NCBI RefSeq assembly: GCF_003143975.1
Contig: NZ_QFVR01000026.1
Coordinates: 1-36,461, forward strand
Reading direction: 5' to 3'
Source: Kurthia sibirica
GTDB taxonomy: Bacteria; Bacillota; Bacilli; Bacillales_A; Planococcaceae
DNA length: 36,461 nucleotides
The notes beneath the pieces are model-generated. The model was not told the DNA's origin. It saw nothing but the letters and a program-made list of their open reading frames with translations, and did not search any database. A program made the translations under genes and the position numbers. Below are positions 8,053-16,484 of this stretch, piece by piece; position 1 is the first letter of the stretch, and each line of letters opens with the position of its first letter.

Positions 8053-9015
8053 TCAACGTTCTATATTCTCACGAAGCCCTAAATATACTTCGACATCTTC
8101 GTAATAGGGTAGCCCTTCATTATCACCTTGAACTTGAACGACCATCGCACCTACTGCATTGGCAAATTTCATGATTTTATCGATATGCCAACCTTTCAAT
8201 ATTCCACATAGAAAAGCTGCACTAAAACCATCACCTGCACCTACTGTGTCGACAACCTTGTCAACTTTTTCACCTGGTACATGCACCCATTGCCCGTGGG
8301 ATAAATAGCTAGCACCTGATGCTCCATCTTTTAAAATAACTTGCTCAAATGCATATTTTTTTAATAATTCTAAAATAATTGTCATATCTGTTGTATTAAA
8401 AATGATTTCTAATTCTTCACGACCTGCTAATAAATAATCTACATATGGTAAATACGTCAAAATAGTTTGACGGGCCTCTTCTTTTGACCATAACTTCAAG
8501 CGAATATTAGGATCAAAAGATACCTTAACACCGGAAGTATGCGCAATTTTTAATGTTTGGAAAAGCACTTCTCGATTTTGTTGTCGAATCGATGGAAAAA
8601 CACCCGATAAATGAATTATTTTTGCTGATTGAATATAATCAATTGGCAATTGATCGATTGTTAATGTTTCTGTTGGTGATTTTTGTCGGTAGTAAAAAGT
8701 TCGAGCTTTTCCTGATTCATGTATTTCTTTAAAATTTAATGATGTTGCATAGTTTTCAACTAACTGAACTTCTGAAACATCAATACCTTCTCCGCGGATG
8801 GTATTGATAATATGACGACCGAATTCATCACGACCGAGTCGACTAATCCAACCTGATTTCATACCAAGTCGTGCGCAACCAATCATGACATTCAATTCAG
8901 CCCCCCCTATTTTACGTTCAAAATGATTAACGAAGCGAAGGGGTCCTTTTGCTATTGGGTCAAAAGTAATCATACCGTCCCCTATTGTTATTATATCTAA
9001 TTGTTTAACATTCAT
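8053..9015 (-). CDS. kdgK: 2-keto-3-deoxygluconate kinase
   Basis: A 320-residue PfkB-family sugar kinase that phosphorylates 2-keto-3-deoxygluconate (KDG) to KDPG. The N-terminal motif GGAELNVMIGCARLG (38-52) and the C-terminal DTVGAGDGFSAAF (256-268), with catalytic base Asp262, are complete. Substrate choice within PfkB kinases is hard to read from sequence. The KDG assignment comes mainly from its place between kduD and kdgA, which encode the preceding and following steps, and from the family-like TFYYR segment (106-110). The start ATG is 3 bases after the kduD stop, so translational coupling is likely. Confidence 0.92.
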   Translation of the reverse strand: MNVKQLDIITIGDGMITFDPIAKGPLRFVNHFERKIGGAELNVMIGCARLGMKSGWISRLGRDEFGRHIINTIRGEGIDVSEVQLVENYATSLNFKEIHESGKARTFYYRQKSPTETLTIDQLPIDYIQSAKIIHLSGVFPSIRQQNREVLFQTLKIAHTSGVKVSFDPNIRLKLWSKEEARQTILTYLPYVDYLLAGREELEIIFNTTDMTIILELLKKYAFEQVILKDGASGASYLSHGQWVHVPGEKVDKVVDTVGAGDGFSAAFLCGILKGWHIDKIMKFANAVGAMVVQVQGDNEGLPYYEDVEVYLGLRENIER

Positions 9016-9018
9016 CTA

Positions 9019-9783
9019 TTAGCGCCCCATCCATCCGCCATCTACTACTAGTGTATGACCCGATACATAATCTGATGCTTTTGAAGCTAAAAATACAGCT
9101 GCACCAACTAGATCATCACCCTGCCCCCATCTACCAGCGGGTATACGTTCAATAATAGATTGACTACGTTGTTCATCATTGCGAAGCGCTTCAGTGTTAT
9201 TCGTTGAAATATACCCCGGAGCGATTGCATTTACTTGAATATTTTTTGATGCCCATTCATTTGCTAATGCCTTTGTTAAACCTGCTACAGCATGTTTACT
9301 TGCTGTATAACTTGGTACATTGATTCCTCCTTGAAAAGAGAGTAAAGAAGCAATATTTATGATTTTCCCACCGCCATTGTCAATCATAGATTTCCCACAT
9401 AATTGACTTAGTGCAAATACAGCATTTATATTAACATCCATCACGCGTTGCCATTGATCAAATTCATGTTCGGCTGCAGGCTGTCGATGTATAACCCCCG
9501 CATTATTCACCAAAATATCAACTTGATATTTCTCAATAATTGGTGAAATTTTACTACGAATACTCGATACATCACTTAAATCGATAAAAAAAGTATCATA
9601 GGTACCTTTAAGTTTCTCTATTTGCTGTTGGGTATCTTGCATATTATCTTGATGTCCTATTAAAATGACATGTGCCCCTACAGCAGCCAACCCTACTGCT
9701 ATTGCTTGCCCAATTCCCGTTCTTGCACCTGTTACGATAGCATTTTTACCTTTTAATGAAAAATAATCAAGTTGAAAACTCAT
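9019..9783 (-). CDS. kduD: 2-dehydro-3-deoxy-D-gluconate 5-dehydrogenase (KduD)
   Basis: A 254-residue classical short-chain dehydrogenase. It has the NAD(H)-binding GARTGIG (19-25), NNAG (93-96), and catalytic Ser146, Tyr159 and Lys163 (SYTASK). The stretch from INIASLLSFQGGI through GRWGQGDDLVG to the end DGGWMGR matches E. coli KduD closely, including APGYISTNNTEALR. KduD reduces 2,5-diketo-3-deoxygluconate, the product of KduI, to KDG. The operon also contains kduI and kdgK, which fits. A second KduD-like SDR lies 38 bases upstream. This copy is the better KduD match because it keeps the Asn-Asn-Thr and SYTASK details. Confidence 0.88.
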   Translation of the reverse strand: MSFQLDYFSLKGKNAIVTGARTGIGQAIAVGLAAVGAHVILIGHQDNMQDTQQQIEKLKGTYDTFFIDLSDVSSIRSKISPIIEKYQVDILVNNAGVIHRQPAAEHEFDQWQRVMDVNINAVFALSQLCGKSMIDNGGGKIINIASLLSFQGGINVPSYTASKHAVAGLTKALANEWASKNIQVNAIAPGYISTNNTEALRNDEQRSQSIIERIPAGRWGQGDDLVGAAVFLASKASDYVSGHTLVVDGGWMGR

Positions 9784-9821
9784 CGTTGTTCCTCTTCTCT
9801 ATTAATTAAATTATAAACTAT

Positions 9822-10577
9822 CTACCTTCCTAACCAACCGCCATCCACTGCGATCGTAAAACCATTTACATAATTTGCTGCTGGTGATGCTAAAAAAATA
9901 ACTGCACCTTTTATATCTTGGCCATTGCCCCAACGCGCTGCAGGAATTCGTTCTAATATTTGCATGCTACGCTTATGATCCGCTAGTAACGCTTCATTCA
10001 TATCTGTTGCCATATAACCTGGTGCTATAGCGTTTACATTAAGACCTTTTGATGCCCATTCGTTGGCCAATGCTTTGGTTAAACCTGTGACTGCATGTTT
10101 ACTCGCCGCATATGCTGCAATATTCAAACCGCCTTGATACGATAAAAGAGAAGCAATATTAATAATTTTCCCTTCTCCTCTAGAAATCATACTTTTACTA
10201 AACAGCTGACAAAGCAAAAAGATAGAATTTGCATTAACGTCCATTACACTATTCCAATCTTCTTGAGGAAATTCAACTGCTGGATATCTTTTTTGAATAC
10301 CTGCATTATTGACTAAAATGTCAACTTCACCTAGTTGCTGTTCTACTATTTTAAGTATTTGTGGATACTGTTCAAATTCACCTAAATCAGCTGAAATAGA
10401 TATGGCACGAACACCTAGTTTCCTGATTATTTCTATTACATCTGGACAAACTGTTCGCGAGATGATAGCAATATTCGCCCCAGCTTCAGCTAAAGCGATT
10501 GCAATCTCCCTTCCCAACCCTCGACTGCCACCAGTCACTACAGCATTTTTACCTATAAGACTAAATAGTTCATTCAT
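9822..10577 (-). CDS. Second KduD-like short-chain dehydrogenase
   Basis: A 251-residue SDR with intact TGGSRGLG (15-22), NNAG (90-93), Ser143, Tyr156 and Lys160, ending DGGWLGR like KduD. It is clearly a paralogue of its downstream neighbour, but differs where KduD is conserved: AAYAASK instead of SYTASK, and MATDMNEA instead of the NNT motif. The latter is closer to gluconate 5-dehydrogenase and related 2-deoxygluconate dehydrogenases. It may act on another uronate or aldonate that enters the same route, or on the same substrate with other cofactor preference. The start ATG overlaps nothing but directly follows the stop of the zinc dehydrogenase gene (coupled), with GGGGGTG as RBS. Confidence 0.85.
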   Translation of the reverse strand: MNELFSLIGKNAVVTGGSRGLGREIAIALAEAGANIAIISRTVCPDVIEIIRKLGVRAISISADLGEFEQYPQILKIVEQQLGEVDILVNNAGIQKRYPAVEFPQEDWNSVMDVNANSIFLLCQLFSKSMISRGEGKIINIASLLSYQGGLNIAAYAASKHAVTGLTKALANEWASKGLNVNAIAPGYMATDMNEALLADHKRSMQILERIPAARWGNGQDIKGAVIFLASPAANYVNGFTIAVDGGWLGR

Positions 10578-11591
10578 CTATACACCCCCATGAAATTGAA
10601 ACAGTACTTTTATCGCATCACTAGGTGTTGTTAGAAGTTCAAAACCTTTCATTGCTTCCTCTGGGGCTAGTATATGCGTAATTATTTTTTCGAATTGTGT
10701 TTCAGTTTGCAGTAATTGTAGTGCCAATTCTATGTCTCTTTTCGTATAAACACGAACAAACTGCATATTTATTTCCTTAAACATCCCTTGAATCAAATTT
10801 ACTTCTGTCGGTTTTTTATATGCTGCAACAATAACAATCGTTCCTTGTACTTTTACAATATCAGTTACTTGTTTCATTACATTTGGATGTCCTGCACAAT
10901 CAAATACATAATCCACTCCACTATTATTCGTTCGGGCCAATAGAGCTTCATGTACATGATCTACTGATGGATTCAACGTATGAAAACCTAGTTCACTGGC
11001 CTTTTCCAATCTTTTTAAATTTGTTTCAACTACCGTCACATCACTAGCTCCGTATAATTTTAAAGTTAAGGCTACACAGAGACCTATCGTTCCTGCACCG
11101 TAAACAACTGCACGATCTCCAACTAAAAATCGTGCGGTACGTACTGCATGTACGGCTACGGCTACTGGTTCTGCCAAAGCACCTAATTTCAATGATACAT
11201 TTGCTGGTAAAGGAATTATTTTATCATTTTTCACTACACAATAATCCGCCATCCCACCAGGCATATCGATACCGACTAATTTAAGTTCCTCGCAAACATG
11301 ACTTTGACCTGTTTGACAAGGTATACACGTTCCACAATTAATAAGTGGATTGACGGTCACTTTTGTACCAATTTCATATAAGGAATGCTTACTAGCAACT
11401 GTTGCTGAAAATTCATGGCCGATAATTAATGGTGCTGTCGCACGCGGATGTGTCCCTGCAAATATATTTAAATCCGTTCCACAAATACCAGCATAATAAT
11501 TTTTCAATAATACATAGCCTTCTTCAATCCTAGGCTGTGATTCATCTCTACACACTACTTCGTTAGCTTGTTTATAAACTATTGCTTTCAA
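10578..11591 (-). CDS. Zinc-dependent medium-chain dehydrogenase
   Basis: A 337-residue MDR-family oxidoreductase. Catalytic zinc ligands are Cys37 (GICGTD), His59-Glu60 (GHEF) and probably Glu141 (LAEPVAVAVH). The structural zinc site is Cys86, 89, 92 and 100. The Rossmann motif is GAGTIG (165-170). Family members in hexuronate clusters, such as Bacillus YjmD, and sorbitol/threonine dehydrogenases oxidise a secondary alcohol of a sugar acid; the substrate here is not known. It starts at TTG 11591, placed well behind GGGAGGTTG, and is immediately followed by the second SDR. Its presence suggests that the operon handles more than the one sugar acid processed by KduI/KduD. Confidence 0.85.
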   Translation of the reverse strand: MKAIVYKQANEVVCRDESQPRIEEGYVLLKNYYAGICGTDLNIFAGTHPRATAPLIIGHEFSATVASKHSLYEIGTKVTVNPLINCGTCIPCQTGQSHVCEELKLVGIDMPGGMADYCVVKNDKIIPLPANVSLKLGALAEPVAVAVHAVRTARFLVGDRAVVYGAGTIGLCVALTLKLYGASDVTVVETNLKRLEKASELGFHTLNPSVDHVHEALLARTNNSGVDYVFDCAGHPNVMKQVTDIVKVQGTIVIVAAYKKPTEVNLIQGMFKEINMQFVRVYTKRDIELALQLLQTETQFEKIITHILAPEEAMKGFELLTTPSDAIKVLFQFHGGV

Positions 11592-11612
11592 TAAGTAGCA
11601 ACCTCCCTTCTG

Positions 11613-12920
11613 TTATTTCATGAAGCCTAGTGCTGTTGGAAGCCAAGTTGATAAAAACGGAATATAAGTTACAAGTAATAATACAAATGCCGTTACAGCA
11701 AAGAATGGTAGAAGTGGTCTAATAACATGCTCTAATTTAAGCTTTGCAACTCTTGCACCTACAAACAACACAGGACCTACTGGCGGTGTTATTGTACCGA
11801 TACTGAGATTGAAAACGACCATAATACCAAAATGTACTGGATCCATACCAAATTGCAAAACAATCGGTAGGAAAATAGGTGTGAATATTAAGATTGCTGG
11901 CGTCGGATCCATAAATGTTCCAACTATTAACAAAACAATATTCATAATTATTAAAATGACTACAAAACTATTGGTGAAACCTAAAAGTGAATCTGCTATA
12001 AAGGCTGGAATTCCTGTAAATGCCATAACCCATGACATAATTGTTGAAACACCAATTAAAAAAATAACAATTGCAGTTGTACGCGTTGATTCAAGTAAAA
12101 TTCTTGGTAATTCTTTTATTTGGATTGTTCGATATAAAAATGATAGTAATAAAGCATAAACAACCGCTATCGCCGAACCTTCTGTTGCTGTAAATATCCC
12201 ACCAACAATGCCGCCTATTACTAAAATAATTAAGAAGAAACTTGGTATAGCATCCCAAAATACTTTTATTGCTACTTTGAACGACACTCTCTCATCTGCT
12301 TTAAGACCACGTCTTTTCGCCATGAAAAAAGCTACAATCATACAGCCTAGTCCCCACAGAATACCTGGTATATATCCAGCCATAAATAATGCTGCAATTG
12401 AGGTTCCTCCACTAACAAGAGAAAAAACAATCAGTGTATTACTAGGAGGAATTAGCATTCCTGTTGGTGCAGAAGCAATATTTACTGCTGCGCTAAATGG
12501 TTTGTCATAGCCTTCTTTTTCTTGCATCGGTCCCATCGTTGAGCCAACTGCTGCCGCCGCTGCTACTGCTGAACCTGAAATCGATCCAAACATCATATTT
12601 GCTAACACATTGGTTTGTGCCAGGGATCCAGGTATTCTTCCAGCCATAACTTTTGCACAGTTTACTAATCTCATTGCGATTCCACCGTTATTCATAATAA
12701 CTCCAGCTAAAATGAAAAATGGAATCGCTAATAATGTAAATGAGTTCATACCTGTGAACATTCGTTGTGCCGCAGTTTGCAAAGCATTTTCTGGTCCTAA
12801 TATCGAAAATATAGCTAGAACAGATGCAATCCCTACACTTATGCTTATTGGGGCACCAAGGACTAAATAAACTAAAACGCCAACTAATAATATTAACCCC
12901 GCAATTCCAACACTCGTCAT
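11613..12920 (-). CDS. dctM: TRAP transporter large permease (DctM family)
   Basis: A 435-residue polytopic protein with about 12-13 hydrophobic segments and the family segments SISGSAVAAAAAVGSTMGP, SAPTGMLIPPSNTLIVFSL and PVGPVLFVGARVA. DctM is the sodium-coupled membrane channel of tripartite ATP-independent periplasmic transporters. dctQ and dctP follow upstream in the usual P-Q-M order. Relatives in clusters with kdu/kdg genes transport sugar acids such as uronates and 2-keto-3-deoxygluconate, so an unsaturated or keto uronate is the likely cargo (inference from context). RBS is GAGAGGGGA. Confidence 0.93.
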   Translation of the reverse strand: MTSVGIAGLILLVGVLVYLVLGAPISISVGIASVLAIFSILGPENALQTAAQRMFTGMNSFTLLAIPFFILAGVIMNNGGIAMRLVNCAKVMAGRIPGSLAQTNVLANMMFGSISGSAVAAAAAVGSTMGPMQEKEGYDKPFSAAVNIASAPTGMLIPPSNTLIVFSLVSGGTSIAALFMAGYIPGILWGLGCMIVAFFMAKRRGLKADERVSFKVAIKVFWDAIPSFFLIILVIGGIVGGIFTATEGSAIAVVYALLLSFLYRTIQIKELPRILLESTRTTAIVIFLIGVSTIMSWVMAFTGIPAFIADSLLGFTNSFVVILIIMNIVLLIVGTFMDPTPAILIFTPIFLPIVLQFGMDPVHFGIMVVFNLSIGTITPPVGPVLFVGARVAKLKLEHVIRPLLPFFAVTAFVLLLVTYIPFLSTWLPTALGFMK

Positions 12921-12946
12921 GCTAAATCCCCTCTCTCACTAGAAAC

Positions 12947-13432
12947 TCAATCAATTTCTAGCGGCTCTCTCGTTTTAATAACAGTGAAAATATTATACAA
13001 ACTATAAAAAACGATGAAACAGGCACTAATTGGCATAGCCGTGTACAATACGCCAACGGGAATTTGAAGTGCAGCTGACATTTGAGTCCACGCCATTTGA
13101 ACACCAGCAAATCCACCTACAAGCATAACTGCTCCCGCAAAAGCTATAATACTTAGTTCGATAAATACTTGTGCCAAAATCTTCATTTTTTTCGGCATTG
13201 CATCTTGCACAAATTCAATACGCATATGACCATTTTCTCCGAAGACATAAGCCGCCCCAAATAGCACTAACCAAACAAAGCAGTACTTTGCTAATTCTTC
13301 AGTAATTGAACTTGGGTTATTTAAGATAAATCGTGTGACAACCTGCCAGGTTACAAGTATTACCAAAGCACCGAACAAGCTAATACACACATACTCCAAG
13401 ATCTTATCTAAAGATTTTTTTGCTATTTCCAT
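12947..13432 (-). CDS. dctQ: TRAP transporter small permease (DctQ family)
   Basis: A 161-residue membrane protein with four predicted helices (about 12-33, 47-63, 86-108 and 126-150). The family core WQVVTRFILNNPSSITEELA (about 25-44) is followed by KYCFVWLVLFGAAY. DctQ forms the membrane complex with DctM and is needed for transport. It lies 26 bases upstream of dctM and 16 bases downstream of dctP in the same operon. Confidence 0.92.
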   Translation of the reverse strand: MEIAKKSLDKILEYVCISLFGALVILVTWQVVTRFILNNPSSITEELAKYCFVWLVLFGAAYVFGENGHMRIEFVQDAMPKKMKILAQVFIELSIIAFAGAVMLVGGFAGVQMAWTQMSAALQIPVGVLYTAMPISACFIVFYSLYNIFTVIKTREPLEID

Positions 13433-13448
13433 TCGTTGTCACCGCCAA

Positions 13449-14462
13449 TTATTTTGCAGCTTCTTGAACTTTTTTATAAAGTTCTTTTGCTGTATCTGAG
13501 TTTAATTTAGAATCTACTACACCCTGGGTTGCCGACTTGAAGGACTCAACATCTACTTCATTAAATTTCGCTCCAGCTGATTTCGCTGTAGCAGTCGCCT
13601 TCTCTACTTCTGCACTCCATAACTCCACTTCTTTACTCACAGCTGCTGCCATCTCATCTTTAAAAATTGTTTGTTGAGTTTCTGACATACCATCAAAAAT
13701 TTTCGTATTTACTAGTACATAATCCGGAAACATTAAATGTCTTGTATATGAATAATAGGGCGCTACTTCTGAATGTTTCATATTCGCAAAAATCAGCTCA
13801 TTGTTTTCGCCGCCATCAATAACGCCTGATTGAATTGCCGTATATACTTCACCTTGACCCATCGGTGTTCCTGTACCACCCATAGCTGCTAACATTTTAA
13901 TGTTCGTATCTGATTCAATAACACGAATTTTCATTCCTTTTAAATCAGCAGGTGTGTTTACCGCTTTTTTACTGTTATAAATATTACGTTCACCTGAGTG
14001 GAATGCACCAGCAATTATTAAACCTTGACCTTTTAATGAATCAAACAATTCACCTACAATATCTTTATTTTGTAAAACTGACATTTGATGCTCTTTAGAA
14101 GTAAATACATAAGGTAAATTTAACACTGAAAAATCTTCATTTAAATTTTCTAATAACCCACCCGCAACAACTGACATTGCAATTGTTCCAGATTGTGTTA
14201 ATTCCATCGCTTCACGTTGTGCACCTAAAGTTTCATTTGGGTATAATTCCAATTTGTATGCGCCCTCTGTTCGCTTCTCTAACTTTTCTCCAAAATCCTT
14301 TAATGCTACATATTGTGGATGATCTTCTCCCTGGTTAAAAGCAACTTTTAATATCGTTGCCTTTACTGATTTACCATCTGCACTCGTTGTATCTTTTTCT
14401 CCGCATGCTGTTAACAATACCCCTAGACAAATTACAAACATGAATGTGATCAATCTCTTCAT
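13449..14462 (-). CDS. dctP: TRAP transporter substrate-binding lipoprotein (DctP family)
   Basis: A 337-residue extracytoplasmic solute receptor. The N-terminus is a lipoprotein signal (MKRLITFMFVICLGVLLTAC) with lipidation expected at Cys20, as required in a bacterium without a periplasm. The body shows DctP features: ALKDFGEKLEKRTEG, LYPNETLGAQREAMELTQSG, LKGMKIRVIESDTN with the Arg that usually binds the substrate carboxylate, and QSGVIDGGENN. The bound ligand should be a carboxylated sugar. It is the first of the three transporter genes and begins 16 bases after the 2-hydroxyacid dehydrogenase gene. Confidence 0.93.
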   Translation of the reverse strand: MKRLITFMFVICLGVLLTACGEKDTTSADGKSVKATILKVAFNQGEDHPQYVALKDFGEKLEKRTEGAYKLELYPNETLGAQREAMELTQSGTIAMSVVAGGLLENLNEDFSVLNLPYVFTSKEHQMSVLQNKDIVGELFDSLKGQGLIIAGAFHSGERNIYNSKKAVNTPADLKGMKIRVIESDTNIKMLAAMGGTGTPMGQGEVYTAIQSGVIDGGENNELIFANMKHSEVAPYYSYTRHLMFPDYVLVNTKIFDGMSETQQTIFKDEMAAAVSKEVELWSAEVEKATATAKSAGAKFNEVDVESFKSATQGVVDSKLNSDTAKELYKKVQEAAK

Positions 14463-14477
14463 TTTCCCCGTCCCCTT

Positions 14478-15434
14478 TTATAAGTTATTTACTGGATACT
14501 CCAGTTTTTGTCCTGTAATAAATCGTATAGATTCTTCTGCTACTTTACGTTTTAGTTCTTGTCCTGATTGTTCTGAGTACCAAGCCATATGTGGTGTAAT
14601 GAGTAGATTTTCTAATTGCAATAACTTGTTGTTTTTAGAGATTGGCTCACTTTGAAGTACGTCTAAGGCTGCTCCGGCAATATGCCCTGCACGCATCACT
14701 TCATATAAAGCTTCTTCATCAATAATTCCCCCCCTAGAAACATTGACAATATAAGCCTCTTTTTTCATTTTCAACAATACTTCTTTATTGAAGAGATATT
14801 CTGCGCCATCTAAAGGACTATGAATCGAAATAATATCTGATTCTTCAACCACCTTTTCAAAACTTACAAAATCAATGAATTGACTATCAAATTTTCTTTT
14901 TTTAGCTTCTGCTGAAGGATCCCAAGCAATAATTCGACTTCCCAAAGGTTTTACTTTTTCTGCGAAAGCGCTCCCAATTCTTCCAACACCAATAATACCT
15001 ATGGTTTGATCAGCCAAGCGTCGAATTGGAATACTTTTCTGATAATTCCACTCACCTTTTTTTACATGACTCGTCATCAAAGAGGTTTTTCTTACTAAAG
15101 TCAACATCAATGCTAATGCATGATCTGCTACCTCCTGTGTTCCATAATCAGGTATATTACATACTTGTACATGATGCTTTGTTGCTTCATCTAGATCAAT
15201 ATTATTCACACCTACACCGTAACGAACGATCATTTTCAAATGAGGCAATTGAGCAAAGACTTCTGCAGTAAATGGGGCATACTGATTAATAATCACTTCA
15301 GCCTGTTGACAATTGTCGATTACTTCTTGAGCCGTTTTATTTTGTTGTAATTGTACCGTCATTCCTACATTTGCAAATACAGATTTCTCTATTGCAATAT
15401 CTGCGTGATCACAATCTGAAATAATAATATTCAT
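14478..15434 (-). CDS. D-isomer-specific 2-hydroxyacid dehydrogenase
   Basis: A 318-residue NAD(P)-dependent 2-hydroxyacid dehydrogenase of the SerA/GyaR fold. GVGRIG (149-154) binds the nucleotide, and Arg234, Glu263 and His282 (TPHMAW) form the catalytic set. The N-terminal half has RYGVGVNNIDLDEA. Such enzymes reduce 2-keto acids (glyoxylate, hydroxypyruvate, phosphohydroxypyruvate relatives). It lacks the C-terminal ACT domain of most SerA proteins, so a role in serine synthesis is unlikely. Placed between kduI and the transporter in a sugar-acid operon, it may reduce a 2-keto sugar acid or an aldehyde-derived side product; this is not shown by the sequence. Confidence 0.85.
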   Translation of the reverse strand: MNIIISDCDHADIAIEKSVFANVGMTVQLQQNKTAQEVIDNCQQAEVIINQYAPFTAEVFAQLPHLKMIVRYGVGVNNIDLDEATKHHVQVCNIPDYGTQEVADHALALMLTLVRKTSLMTSHVKKGEWNYQKSIPIRRLADQTIGIIGVGRIGSAFAEKVKPLGSRIIAWDPSAEAKKRKFDSQFIDFVSFEKVVEESDIISIHSPLDGAEYLFNKEVLLKMKKEAYIVNVSRGGIIDEEALYEVMRAGHIAGAALDVLQSEPISKNNKLLQLENLLITPHMAWYSEQSGQELKRKVAEESIRFITGQKLEYPVNNL

Positions 15435-15459
15435 TGGAAATACCTCATTATCACTTGAT

Positions 15460-16290
15460 TTATTTTAAATCTTCCATAGCCACTGCATCCATATCATCAA
15501 AATCTAAGTTTTCACCACACATTCCCCAAATAAATGTATAGTTATTTGTGCCAATACCTGAATGAATGGACCAACTTGGTGATAAAATTGCTTGTTCATT
15601 CGACATGATAATATGTCGTGTTTCTTGTGGTTGTCCCATTAAATGAAAGATGCGTGTCTCTTTTTCTAAATCAAAATAAAAGTATACTTCCATGCGTCGT
15701 TCATGTGTATGGCAAGGCATTGTATTCCATCCGCTACCTTCCGCCAGTTCTGTCATACCCATGCTTAACTGGCAAGTATCGACTACTGCTGGATGAATAA
15801 ATTGATTGATAACACGTTTATTCATCGTTTCATCTGAACCAAGGGGTACTTGGTTTGCCTTTTTCATATCTATTTTTGTTGTTGGATATACTTTATGTGC
15901 CGGACAACAATTGATATAAAATTTTGCTGGCTTGTCTTTATTTACAGATTCAAAGTATAAATCCTTTGTTTCTTTTCCAATATATAGTGCTTCTTTATTA
16001 TGAATGTCATAAACTGTTCCATCACATACAATACGACCTGAACCTCCTATATTTATAACACCCATTTCTCGTCTTTCAAGAAAATAATCTGCGGCTAATT
16101 CTTTACCAGTATCCAGTTTAACTTTTTTTGAAACTGGATAGATACCTCCATAAATAATTCTATCCACATGGCTATAAGTAAGTGTTGCTTCATCTTCAAC
16201 AAATACTTTTTCCATTAAAAATTCACTTCTTAATTTCTCAGTCGTATAATTTTTTACATCTTCTGGATGGTGTGCATAAAGAATCTTCAT
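15460..16290 (-). CDS. kduI: 5-keto-4-deoxyuronate isomerase
   Basis: A 276-residue cupin-type zinc isomerase that converts 5-keto-4-deoxyuronate (from unsaturated uronic acids) to 2,5-diketo-3-deoxygluconate. The zinc ligands of KduI are present as HTHERRMEVYFYF (His194, His196, Glu201) and His243 (SWSIHSG). The N-terminus MKILYAHHPEDVKNY and the C-terminal DDMDAVAMEDLK are family-typical and full length. It is the first gene of the operon, with RBS GAAGGAGAG and a promoter containing a cre box just upstream. The equivalent enzyme in pectin, alginate and glycosaminoglycan pathways acts on monomers, so a lyase or hydrolase must supply them; none lies in the window. Confidence 0.96.
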   Translation of the reverse strand: MKILYAHHPEDVKNYTTEKLRSEFLMEKVFVEDEATLTYSHVDRIIYGGIYPVSKKVKLDTGKELAADYFLERREMGVINIGGSGRIVCDGTVYDIHNKEALYIGKETKDLYFESVNKDKPAKFYINCCPAHKVYPTTKIDMKKANQVPLGSDETMNKRVINQFIHPAVVDTCQLSMGMTELAEGSGWNTMPCHTHERRMEVYFYFDLEKETRIFHLMGQPQETRHIIMSNEQAILSPSWSIHSGIGTNNYTFIWGMCGENLDFDDMDAVAMEDLK

Positions 16291-16313
16291 TTAAATATCT
16301 CTCCTTCTTTTTT

Positions 16314-16330
16314 GTTCCACATTGTAGAAC
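16314..16330. promoter_or_regulatory. Candidate operator for the IclR-family regulator
   Basis: GTTCCACATTGTAGAAC is a 17-bp palindrome with seven of eight base pairs matching about the centre. It lies just downstream of the kduI -10 hexamer, where a bound repressor would block transcription. A similar ACA/TGT core (TTACAAAATGTAA, 16427-16439) overlaps the regulator's own -35. Assignment to the IclR protein is inferred from position. Confidence 0.45.
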
Positions 16331-16348
16331 TGTGTTCCATTAATTTAT

Positions 16349-16378
16349 ATTATAAGTGGAAACGCTTCCAAATTACAA
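16349..16378 (-). promoter_or_regulatory. Promoter of the uronate operon
   Basis: On the minus strand, TTGTAA (16373-16378) and a perfect TATAAT (16349-16354) are separated by 18 bases. The spacer holds the cre box, so CcpA binding would directly exclude RNA polymerase. The kduI ATG lies about 58 bases beyond the -10. Confidence 0.7.
16357..16370. promoter_or_regulatory. cre box (CcpA site)
   Basis: TGGAAACGCTTCCA matches the catabolite-responsive element consensus with its central CG and near-palindromic arms. It sits between the -35 and -10 hexamers of the kduI promoter. This predicts repression of the uronate operon by preferred sugars. Confidence 0.85.
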
Positions 16379-16425
16379 TACATATTTAGTATTTTTTCAA
16401 AAAATTCACTTTTTTTTATTGTTAG

Positions 16426-16454
16426 TTTACAAAATGTAACTCATTACTTATGAT
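16426..16454 (+). promoter_or_regulatory. Promoter of the IclR-family regulator
   Basis: TTTACA (16426-16431) and TATGAT (16449-16454) are separated by 17 bases and lie about 30 bases before the regulator ATG. The -35 overlaps a small inverted repeat (TTACA-AAA-TGTAA), which may allow autoregulation. Confidence 0.6.
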
Positions 16455-16484
16455 GAGATGTAAGAAAGATAAGGGGAGATAAAC

